From contig JAGYXB010001748.1 in assembly GCA_022495005.1 (NCBI GenBank), positions 868,001-932,000 of the forward strand: a stretch of DNA of 64,000 bases, in the 5' to 3' direction. The notes beneath the pieces are model-generated. The model was not told the DNA's origin and made no database searches. It saw only the letters and a list, made by a program, of their open reading frames with translations. This DNA is from Rhyacophila brunnea. Taxonomy: Eukaryota; Arthropoda; Insecta; Trichoptera; Rhyacophilidae. Of this stretch, positions 37,111-48,524 are shown in pieces (within the stretch, counting starts at the first letter, position 1; each line of letters begins with the position of its first letter). A program made the position numbers and the translations under genes.

Positions 37111-39966
37111 TAAGACTAAATAATAAAAAAGAAAACAGGAATATAAGATAACAACAAAGATGAAAATGTAAAATTTTCAAGAAAATTACATAATACATAT
37201 AAAAAAACTTCTTACGTATTTTTTTTTTTTTTTGATCTGTATAATGTAAATCAGCGATTCTCAAACTATGTTTCGTGAAACATTGCTAGTTTTTTCAATG
37301 TGAATAAGTCCTGCGTAAAACATTCCTATTTGTTTTTATACAACGTATCCGATATCCAAAAAAGTTCATCATATAAATAAATTTTAGGTCCTTTTTTTCT
37401 CACATTTTTCTGTCGTTTTAATATAAAATTCGTCTGTTGCACAAATTTTCTTGACATTATGTCATTAAAAATTGTGTCTGTTATTATATATGTCGAACAA
37501 ATTGTCATTTTTTGAGCAGTTTAAAACTATTTTGACTTAATCTAAACAGGTTAAGTCATATTTAAACGCAAGTGTTCCGTGAATGTATTTCGATATACCT
37601 ACATATTATTATAAAACATTATGTGGTTGCAAAAAAACTTCATGACAACGATAATCTAAATTACATTTGATAGTCGTATTGGCTTAGTTTTTTTTATATA
37701 TACCTACATGTTATAAAATCATCGAGTGTTTTTATTATAATAGTTAACGACCCGGTTAAAATCTACAGCAATCAACCTTGTTGTACCTAGCAATGTTCGT
37801 GACTTCCATAATGTCAGTATTGAACGCTCAGTTTAACTGGTACTTTTCATTTCATCCTTGGATGTATGTTTTTTCTAAGGTGAATGACACAAGCTTTTAC
37901 AGAATACCGTACATCTAAAAAAATGATTGACCTTATGAAAAAAAATATCTATAGACATAAGATTATTGGCTTCTATTACAAATAGACCAAGGCAAACACT
38001 GTTCTCACTCATAGGTTGTTAAAATCTCTAATCAGTAAAATAATTACGGTATTATAAAAAATGTTTATCGCTAATCATCAGTTGCATGTTATAATTTACT
38101 AAATATAATCTTCGTGTGATTTGTGCACTCTAATATAATATGTACAATGTAATAATATCATATTATAATAGTTGTCATACCTACATAATATATTTTCTAT
38201 TATCCTAACAAAAGCAACGCAATACTAATATTCATTTAAAGTTCTTATTAACAAATAACCTCGATGAAATATGTATGTCATTTTATAAATGCTAAGTATC
38301 GTATTGTCATTCTTAAATATTCAATTTTTCTGCAAAAAAATATTATATACTATTTGATTTCAAATGTATCCAATCCGCTTTTGTAAACGTTTGGTAATCT
38401 ATTACACGAAGGAATAATGTGATGTGTTTTAAATTAAACGAATATAATTAAAGTATGACCACAAAGTAGTTGAATTTTACAAAAAAACTGTAAGGTTGAT
38501 TGACATTGCGTTTCAAAGTAGATGAAAAATATACAATGAATAGCATAAGAGAGGTCTGTCATATAGTTAATGTAAACATATTAATATGTCTATATCGCTT
38601 GTAATATATGATATTATAACTGTTATATTATAAATAATATAACACTACTAAGCTGTCACTCTTCTGTTACAAATATATAACTCTCATTATAAAGATATGA
38701 GACTGTTACTATCCAAAATTATTCACCCGATTGTCAAAAGGCATAAAGATATAAGTTGTAAGACTTATCGTTATAATTAATAATGTATACTGATAATGTG
38801 ATAATAATTAGTAATACTAGTTATATCACATAAGAATAGAAATTATAAAGATAATAAACAATAAAATTACATTCAATAAAGCCGTATATTGCAGCTGTTA
38901 CGATAAGTAAAATATGTATATTATATTTGTTTGTGAATTAGTTGCAATATAATTTTTATTTCTCGTTGGAGAGAAAATATCTTAAATAAATAACAGCACA
39001 ATTATTTCATTGCTCTTCTTCTTTTTCCTCAATATTGTGGCGTTGCTCTCAATAAAATACAGGCTGTTGCCAAGTACTTATTGTGCCATGATGTTACATA
39101 TATACAGGATGGTCGCTGGTCAAATTCCCACTAGGAGGTGAGCAATCCTTATCCCCCATAACTGTTTTTAGTATACTTATATGGAACTATGCCGGTAGCA
39201 GTAATCACCAGCGGTCTTATATGAAAATTACTTTTTAAGGATTTTCTTCAATCACCGATTAGCTCCACATATTTAAGAATTTTCTCTGCATTAGTCTAGA
39301 GTCTAGACAAAAGTATTTTTTTTGTTAAATATTTTAACTTATTTATAGTAACTTTGCCACATTTCTAAAGTAGGTAGCTAGTCCATTTTCGTTGATATAT
39401 CATTATATACATATCACAATATTACCATAAAAATCAATAATAATTAAATAAGTAATAAGTAGATACCTATGTGAAATTGTTCTATTAATTTAATATCATA
39501 TTATTCTACTGATTACAAGTAAACGGATTGCCTTTTTCCTATTGCTAGGCTTTCTTTCTAAAAAACCAACATTAAATATTTTGTAATCAATGAAATAATA
39601 ATTGTAAAAAAGGGGCCGGTATTTATGCAAGTAATAAAATGTGGTCTACATGATTTATCAATTTTGTTAATCTATATTCTCTAATATTACAACATTAACT
39701 CATTTAGTTTAGTTTATGTAATGGGTGATTGAATTTCGCCGTAATAATAGTTTAATGGAATACAAGCTGACAATAGCATAGCATACAGGTAAACTTTGCA
39801 TAGTCAATAATAATAATTTATATTGCAAATAAATCAGGTTATTAGATAAAGTATTATTTACGACTTCCGCACATATTACACATATTATTATATACCTACA
39901 CATTAATAATTACACCTAGAATTCTAATAATTCTCGATTCAAGTACAATGCATTTATTAACAAAAA
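37111..39966. other. no gene seen
   Basis: AT-rich, short chance frames only. Confidence 0.5.
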
Positions 39967-40463
39967 TAATTACAAGATAAAAAAAACTTTTTATATACGA
40001 CGTTTTTAAATTTACTGTTGAATCATATAAACTTGGCTTGACTAGCTTAAAAGATCAAAAAAATTGTACTTAATAGAAATACTGAATAAACATAGAATAG
40101 TGAAATGTCATTTTGACATTTCATATTGATTTCCATAGTAACGTACGTATATATTAATAATTTAGTTGCTAGGACCCCAGACCCCTGTAACCAATAATAG
40201 TGTTTACGGATTATTACGGTTGTACTTTTTACGGATTTCTTCCAAAATAACTTTTCATACAAAACAGAATTAACTGAAAATGAATTCAATTCTACTTAAA
40301 AATGGATAATAGTATTAAAAGAATGCATTGGCATCGTGTTCTAATATACTTTAAAAGTTTCAAATGTCTAGCTAGTCTGGAAGTTAGTGAAAAATCGATT
40401 GCAAGATTTGTACTGGATAAACAACTACCGGACAAACATGAATACGACCTAATAAAAACGTTG
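39967..40463. repeat. interspersed repeat family X, copy 2
   Basis: Homologue of 30069-30523, about 10 kb away. Diverged by small indels and substitutions, so an old pair. No coding frame shared between copies. Confidence 0.6.
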
Positions 40464-43400
40464 TAATTGGACAGTATCAATCAGATTATTTCACTATGGC
40501 TATTAATTAATAATGCTGTTATCCGCACGCAAAATATTTGTAATCTTCAGGTGTCACAAATGATTATAGGAACCTACATACATACATATATGACCTTGGA
40601 ACAGTAAGCTTCCCATCATATGGTGTGTCAAATAAATATTTTAGTAATAACCGCATTTTCTTGTCGTTATTTTATTCTGAGACACGCTTTTTCGATTGCA
40701 AGCATAGAGATTTTTTTGTAATAATTGTACTATCGAATATCTACGTGAAAAATTGCTACACATGAATGACCACAGCACTACTGTGAAATCCTATAAAAAT
40801 CATTATTCTTCTACGTTGCAGCATTTTGAAAAATAATCGAACTCAAAAACGAAATAATTACATAAATAATTCAATATTATTGTGATATGGTGAAGTATAA
40901 CGATCACCGCTCACATTTCTTTGATATTAAGGCATAATATTTCGTTTGACATAACTTTTTAAAAAGCCTTAATCCTAAAAAAGTAAGGGTATAAACGATT
41001 ACTAAACGAAAACCGGCATATTTAAAAGAAACTATTTTAACCGAACCGCGTATCTAATAGAACAGAGATACTCGTATATAATATGTATTAACGGATCAAT
41101 GAAAAAATAAAACAAATTTAATTATTCAAAAATATATGTAAGAATTTTGAATTAAAGACAATTGCTCAAACTACTTACACAATTAAATTGTGTTAAAAAA
41201 AAACAAAAAAAACCCTGAAATAAGATAAAATAAATTTCATGAAATAGTCGCTTGGTTATAACTATAAGGTGGTCAAATGAATGTCACAATCGTCTTCGTA
41301 GCCGATGATTCATGGAAGCAGATAGAAATATCACACACTATGACAATACATGGAAGATATTCACATTATATTAAATGCAATAAAACTGATGAGCTTCGAC
41401 TCTCAATACGTATAGCATTAAAACACGCACAATTACGTTTACTAAAGGTATATTCTGTACAAAATACTGATAATGAATATTTCCAAATTAAATCAACCAG
41501 CAGTTATCTAATCCCATGACCAGTTTCAATATAATATTTTCGATTAAACATGAAATTACACAGCTGATCTCATACAATTAAACACATGTATAAATAATTT
41601 AATAAAAATATTTTTCTGCGGAAAGAACATCGGTCATACATTTAAATTTTAAGTTTATTTCCCGTACGATTCTGGTACCTACCTACTAACAAAATAACAC
41701 AGTACTAGGACCTACATATGAACATTTTTTTTCATTTTGAACAACGCTTCGTTTTAATCGCCTAATTGGTTTAGTGTCAAGGCCGGCAAGGTCAATAATC
41801 GGAACGAATTTTAAAAATATAGTAATAAAGATGTAATTATATAATAATATGTGTAAATATATTATATTTATAATAAAAATGTTATAACATGTCAGCTATT
41901 AATTTTAATTTGTATTTTTGTTGAGTAATTTTAATTCACTTGTAATTTGAATCATTATTACTTTTAGATTTAATTAAATTTTTTAATACAAAAATTAGTA
42001 AAATATTAAATCTGCTCACCTTTTTCAAAGTAAATTATTTCAGGACACAAATCACAACACTCTACAAACAAACGTCCAATAGTGCTTATAATATTATGTT
42101 AACTTATTTTTTAATACTTAAATATTTTTTTATATTTAGCTGTTTCTACTTTTGGTTATAAACAGTCATATGTTTCACAAAACAACCAATGTTTAAAGAA
42201 ATCACAGATAAGCTTTGATTTACCGAAAAGCTTTAATCCTCACCACTTGATAAATGTCGATAAACTAATATGAAAAACAGAAATGACAGCTTAAATACGT
42301 ATCACAAGACGCTGTCAGTGCGGCAGCTACGTCACTCACAACGTGCATAAAACCTTCTCCAATCTGATAATAAAGACAGCGATCTTTTATTCACCAGCTA
42401 ACTCGACAAATCATATTATACGTACAGATACAACACAACATGCAATATACAACAATTCCGGCCACGCCACTACTTAATATATTCTCCGTGCTCAAAATAA
42501 TATTACATATTATATATTCAGCAGATGTGAATTTTCCGGGCACATAGAATCAAATGATTTGATTCACAATGTCCATTCCTCAACTTACTGTCACATTGTT
42601 GGTGCATGCGAGGTGACAGTCACGGCTAAGTGACATTTAATTATTATTTAAATTTCTACAAATTTCCCAGTAGCATAATAGCAGTTTGTTACAAATAACT
42701 GCTCATTATTGAAACCAGATTTTCATTTTGTTTGGTATAATAATTAACAATGGTAGATATTTTTATTATACGGCTATTTTCAGCACCAAACAAGCGAAAC
42801 TACTTGTAATAGTGTGTGCCGCATATAATATATATAATTTACATGTATCTATTAATTTATTGTCGTTATGCCAAAATTAGCACTAAAAGATAACTAAAAA
42901 AACCTTCGCATAATATACTGCCTAAAGAATCAGGACAATGCTTAAAGTTATAATTATTTTTCGTTGAATAGGCGTGTAAGATCATGCCCTCAGAGCAACT
43001 CTAATCAAGATTAAGTTCCATTTAAAATTTAAAACAATAATTGTGAATAATTCATATACACATAAATATCATAGATGATAATTCGCCTTTTCTCATTGCA
43101 CCAGAATCGAATAAATATAATATAATGTGTTGGCATATATACGAGTTCTTAATATTAGGTAAGTACTTATTGCATTTATCGAAAATACTTTATTTCTACC
43201 GTATTTAATCTGCATGTATTGAGCAAAGACAACGCCTTCGTTTATGACGTTGGCGTATTTATGATAATATGTCTTTGTTTTACATTTACAATGTATCTAC
43301 GTTAGTTTATTGGAATAACTATGTATGTGGACCGCATGTTTATTGTTGTTATTATATTTTTTTTTTATAAAAAAAAAGGAAATATATATATAACATACAT

Positions 43401-43744
43401 ATATATTATTTTTAACAATACAACATGTTATTAGGTCGAATGTCAGTAGTGTAGTGAAACAGTAGTACAGTATGGTATACGTTTTATAACTTTTCACTTT
43501 TTACTACACTGATACGCCTCTTTGCCTGATTACTTCGCATAAAATTAGATCAAATGATATTCACTTGTGTTAATATATGTAGTAATAATTAAATAAATAT
43601 ATAACATAATATAATATTATGTAAAAAATATATTACATCATTTTCATCCTAGAGTCGGAGTGCAAAGTTATAAAGCGTATACCCTAATACAAGTGAAACG
43701 ATCACAAAAACAAGATTTGATAAAATCCACATAATAATATATTG
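40464..43744. other. no confident gene
   Basis: AT-rich. The least AT-rich part (about 42300-42620) contains the weak signal-peptide-like frame at 42440. Confidence 0.45.
42440..42526 (+). other. possible signal-peptide first exon (weak)
   Basis: An ATG opens MQYTTIPATPLLNIFSVLKI then ILHIIYSAD, a short hydrophobic leader, with a GTGAAT donor-like site right after SAD. A cataaaa box lies roughly 100 nt upstream. No downstream plus-strand exon was found to join it to, so this may be chance in AT-rich sequence. Confidence 0.15.
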
Positions 43745-43803
43745 TGACCTTACCGGGAATCGAACCCGGAGCTTCCAGATAAGAGCCACGTGCCTTACCA
43801 TAT
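43745..43803 (-). repeat. tRNA-derived fragment
   Basis: The minus strand contains CTCCGGGTTCGATTCCCGG, a perfect T-arm with a consensus B-box, preceded by ggcacgtggctcttatctgg. No closing acceptor stem is seen. Probably a SINE relic. Confidence 0.5.
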
Positions 43804-44317
43804 TATTACTTGTATATTGAATTTAAAGTATTTTGCTACAAGTGAAACAGAAAGAATCTGTTGAATACTTAACTTAGGGTCATTAAATAGGGTCAAAACT
43901 TTTAAGCTCCTAAACACTATCGATAAGAAGCCTCGAGTGGTGGCCAAGATCAGTGTTGGACTGAAGAATCAACCACGCTACATGTGGATAATAGAAGAAG
44001 AAAGGTCATGAATCAAAATCTATCGAGTCACTCGAATAAAAACCGTATATATGTGCAATATTTTATACACTGTATATTATATTTTTAAATGTACTTATAT
44101 AAAAAATATAATTGATGCACTTTATACCAAATTTATTCAAAAATTAGCAGCAAATCAGATGCCCTCACCTTTACAAATCCGTCGTATATTATGATGAAAT
44201 TACCGAGTGCATAACTTGCATAACTTATGTAACTCTTTATCGAGACCCCTCTTTGAATCAATGCATCATTTGGAGCCTGCCTTATTTTTATTTTGTATTA
44301 ATAGTTTTTTTTTGTTA

Positions 44318-44478
44318 ACTGTCAATTCATGGTGGAACTGCATTGTATTGTTGTTTTAATTTAATAAAACGCATTTTTTTTGTAGTACTTATTCCACTTT
44401 TAATTATAATAATATTCTATTAAAAGTGGAATAAGTACTACAAAAAAAATTTCGTTTTATTAAATTAAAACAACAATA
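44318..44478. repeat. lead-in plus long palindrome, copy 2
   Basis: Begins with the same 32 nt as 15349-15380, then a near-perfect palindrome with arms of about 59 bp (44346-44404 and 44419-44478) and a 14-nt loop. The outer arms resemble copy 1 but the inner arms (tgtagtacttattccacttt) are unrelated. Confidence 0.75.
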
Positions 44479-45649
44479 TTAATAGTTTATTTATTTTATC
44501 ATACATTTAATTACTCACGAGTGCATAAAGAGTACATAAGTTTTTTTTACTGATAAACTTGATAAATATTCATAATAAAATAAATGACCATTACCTACAA
44601 GTATTTAGTATTGACTAAGTTTCACACTGTTCTTATAAAATAATAAGCACAAACCATACTAATTATTAAATTCATCCACCGCAAAGACGCAATACCAAAT
44701 TTCGTGTATATTTCTTCTGAATGTTAGGTATAGTAATTAGTAGAGTCAAAGTGGTTTCATCTTCCAATCGCTTCCTGGCGAAGATAAAACGTTGAAGATT
44801 TTAGGTGTTTAATCGTAATAAAATGTGCACACCTGGACGTTCATACTGACGGTTCTTAGTTGATTTTTTTTTCATCTTTTTAACGATTTTACTGATTAAC
44901 TTATTACAATTAGCTACTCAGGTATTTTTTTCACTGTGCATATTTGCATTAAATAATGTATTATTTATAATATATTATTTAATATACAATTAGTACATTT
45001 TATGTACTTATATATTCTATTTATTTTCAGACCAAACGTTTCAAGCAGAAAAATAAAACCGCCGTCGGTATACACATTAAACTGTTATCCCCATACACAT
45101 TTCATGTTATACACAGATTCAAGTTCTGGTATGCGATTCGCCTACTTTCATCCTCACAATTTATTTATGATCGCATTTTTATAGCTTTTGAATGATTGAG
45201 TAAACTCGAATAGTCGTGAGATTTCATTGTGCCTGATAAATGTCACTGCCTAATCACACAATAATACATTATTATTTTGACTACTTATGTAATGCTATGG
45301 TAACTAGTAATTAAATGATTTCTTTATTATAATTATTTGCTATGAGTCTTCGTTATATTTAAGGTAAGCGTCAAATAATCACTTAGAAAGGAGTCTTCGC
45401 CTCTGATATCTCATATTTGATTCATAAATAATCGAGCAGATAAAAGGAGAATCTTCCTTCCTGTAATTACTTAATTTATCATATCACTGAGGGTCATGTT
45501 AAGTAATTGCGAAGATACATTTATACGCCTTTGTAATACCATATATTATAAAGCGTCTTAAAGCAATTTGATATGTGGCTTACTTACCGTAGATAGTCAT
45601 TTATGGTCACAAAGTAGTATTGCAAATAGATGTCGATGAAAAAACATGT

Positions 45650-45910
45650 CGACGATGAAACGGCACAAGGTGATTTATCTCGGGAAAGGCTTCGAAAGCA
45701 CGAAAACAATCACCTATCACAGGTTATGCTAAAAAGGAAAATGGAGGAAGACAGGGGACCGGGTTGAAGACACGTCCTGACTGAGGACAATCTAAAACTG
45801 GTTTGGAATAAGAGGTGTTGGGGAACTATCCTGCAAGGACACTTTCGCCAAAATAATTTCCAATGCCGAGGTGGCCTGATTTGGTAGAGCGTGTGTTTAA
45901 TCCAGAGCAA
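45650..45910 (+). repeat. possible LINE remnant (weak)
   Basis: The plus strand reads LKRKMEEDRGPG then stops, resembling the KxxGRRxxGR segment near the end of LINE reverse-transcriptase proteins, followed by RHVLTEDNLKLVWNK. Too decayed to classify. Confidence 0.25.
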
Positions 45911-46017
45911 GAACTTAATGAGTCGAGTGAATGACTAACAAGTATTACTCGTAAAAATATAATATGTTATTGTAACCTCCACTCCGTTGTTTTTTATTAT
46001 TTTAACTTTATACTGAT

Positions 46018-46484
46018 CAGGGCTTCGAACCGTTATTTTTTCGTTTCAGTTTTCATTCCGGTTCAAGTAAAAAATATATACATATATCGGTTCGGTTCCG
46101 GTATTTATTCCGGTAAAAATAACGGTTTACCCGTTTACGGTTCAGCTCCGAGTGATTAATTTTTATTTTTTTATTTGCATTTAAAACATATTTGCCACCA
46201 TAATTTATAGCATTGTATGCTACTTGTTTGATAGACCGGCGCCACGCTCCGAATCCAATGATTATGTTGCACCACACGGCCGTAGCCATATTTTTTTAAT
46301 AATACGTTATTAGAATTATGTCAAGATTCGTCACACGACCGTGAAAGAATCTATGCGTTTTTTGAACATATACCGAACCGGAAATACCGATATATTTTTC
46401 GGTTTGGTTCCGGTTTTCGTTCCGACAAAAATAACGGTTTTTTCCGGCATTCGGTTTTTAGTTGAATTCCTGTTCGAAGCCCTG
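46018..46484. mobile_element. hAT-type MITE (CAGGGCTTCGAACCG), copy 1
   Basis: The left end CAGGGCTTCGAACCG is inverted at the right end (TTCGAAGCCCTG). Flanking 8-mers atactgat and atgctcat match at 6 of 8. 467 bp; the interior contains repeated ggttcggttccggt-like motifs near both ends and a shared gccggcgccacgctccga-type core (here gaccggcgccacgctcc). Confidence 0.72.
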
Positions 46485-47188
46485 ATGCTCATAATATTTA
46501 CTTTATATTGTATCGCTCCAGTGAGATCCGCTTATATATTTTTGGCCTACTTCAGATCTTATAAACTAATATCTAGTGGGTGTTACTATGTACCACGAAA
46601 GAAGAAGTCTGTGAATATGCATATTGCGTTGCGTATTGCACTCAATTTATTTAAGAGAGTCATAGCTCGTAAACAGTGGTCGATGCGTTATTTGATTTTT
46701 TTAAATGGTAAATTTCATAAAATCAAAATCCCATAGTTGGAAATTTTTTACATCCATATTATGTGAAACTATGGATTTTGATTTTAAGTGTATGTTGTTT
46801 CATACTTAAGTCCAATGCCTCTCTAAAAAGAAAAAGTACTCGCTCGCTATCTTTTTACGGCCATACTTTTTTCCTTTCTTCGATGTTGAAAATTATGGAT
46901 TTTAATTTCTTCATTAGAAACAATTGGTAGCTGAAAGTAGTAACATTAAAGTTGTTAGCATTTTTGATTTCGGTTTGGATTCAATAATATGTTCGATAAG
47001 CTAATACAGCCATTAAATCTCTGTTGACGTTTGGATTCTCATGTCTTCGCAGACTAGGTTTCTCATCATTCATGGAAATGATTTTTTTAATGGAAATAAT
47101 TACAGATGCTTGTTTGTTTATCTTAATTAAACCAGTGTTTTGACTTAATTCTTTTTCATAATCAATTGCATCATTCTCTTCTGTTATC

Positions 47189-47313
47189 AGATATCGCCGA
47201 TGAGTTCGACCATTTTCTTCCTGTCCGTCGCTGTTCTAAGTAGAGATTGAGTGCTGAGCTCAAATCAGTTCCTGAGTTTCTTGATCCAGGACGTTCTTCT
47301 TTTACCAGGGTCA
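47189..47313 (-). pseudogene. LINE reverse-transcriptase C-terminal remnant
   Basis: The minus frame reads KRRTSWIKKLRN, an in-frame TGA where the family usually has Trp, then FELSTQSLLRTATDRKKMVE and LIGDI and a stop. Matches the conserved C-terminal segment (RRxxSWLxNLRxWFG...LFRTA..K) of insect non-LTR elements. Confidence 0.5.
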
Positions 47314-48385
47314 TGCTTAACGGAGATCTTCCATTGTATGATGAGATGCAGAAGTCGTTCTTACTAATAATTTATTAGGTTCAATATTACCTCTCTCAGT
47401 AAAACAAATTTATTTTATTGTTAGATACATATTCTAAGATTTTTTTATTCATATTAATAAAGTACTGTATTATCGGAGAGATTTTTATTGTACCACCAAA
47501 CAAATTCCTTTTCCCCAGTGTGCCATCAGATGAAAAAGTTTGGCAGACAGATTCTAGACTCTAACGTTTTCAGATATCAATGTATTATATCATTGTAATT
47601 CATAATTAAATAAAAGGGTCATAACCTAATATGTCTTATATTTAGTCGAATAAAGAAAACCTCCTCTTATATGACGATGATATATTCATTTCGATTGGAT
47701 GTCAGATATACTAATCTTCATTTACCTAATTCTGAGATTGTTTTCGCAACTAAACGTAAATATAAATAAAAAGTGCTGGTACGCGGCTGTCTTTTTCTTC
47801 CTTCCGGAGGTTGCCGAACATTTTGTAACATACTTACACCAACCATCGATGAACGACATTTTGACTTTTCTACTGATGAATTGGATTCAAAAATTGCTTC
47901 TCTCACATGTCTACGTGCATAAACGTACTTACATACAGGGTATGAATGAAAATGTAATTATCTTTATGTTAAAAATTAACCTATGACAATTTTTTTGTAT
48001 TCATGATGCCTATTGTACTTTACAACAGATACTGGGTAAGAAATATTAGAAAAAGTAAGGGAGCACCCGGTCGATGGTCCGGAACCCTCCAGCTCAAAAA
48101 CAAAACCATTTGTATGTATACGTAGCCAGGTACATAAATAACTAAAAACATGTACATATTTATATTTATTAAAATACATATTTTAATGTGTTTTTTTTAA
48201 TTAAATAAAATAAATTTAATTATATAGTACGTAATATACATAATTTAATATCGGCCAGGACCGGTTTTGTTTATCTACTTAAACAGGCATAGTATATTGA
48301 CGTCAGTCATATTTAAAATTAATAATAATTTGCAATACTACTGTTTACAATTAATAATTGAGCAAAAAGTTATTTAAGTGGATAA

Positions 48386-48524
48386 TTATGTCTGTGGTCT
48401 TTTTATGTAGTCGAAGTCGATAACTCTCGATCTTACAATTTCTCTCAAGTTCTTGGCTGATAATCGGGGAGTTCTGGTCTTCTCTGGACACTGGAAGTCC
48501 ACATGGTGCAATCCAAAGCTTTCC
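48386..48524 (-). CDS. GH1 C-terminal exon (terminal exon of gene 2)
   Basis: After the acceptor tttag the first base completes a phase-2 codon, followed by ESFGLHHVDFQCPEKTRTPR, SAKNLREIVRSRVIDFDYIK, RPQT and the TAA stop at 48388-48386. FGLHHVDF and TRTPRLSA are the standard GH1 C-terminal motifs. Contains no catalytic residue. Assigned to gene 2 because it is the nearest downstream exon of the right phase on the same strand. Confidence 0.85.

Noticed and set aside
46341..46736. 131-residue plus-strand open frame
   Set aside because: Starts inside the hAT-type MITE (46018-46484) and runs out of it; no motif or splice support.
47699..47986. 95-residue plus-strand frame
   Set aside because: No recognised motif; an overlapping minus frame is equally plausible and neither has splice or motif support.
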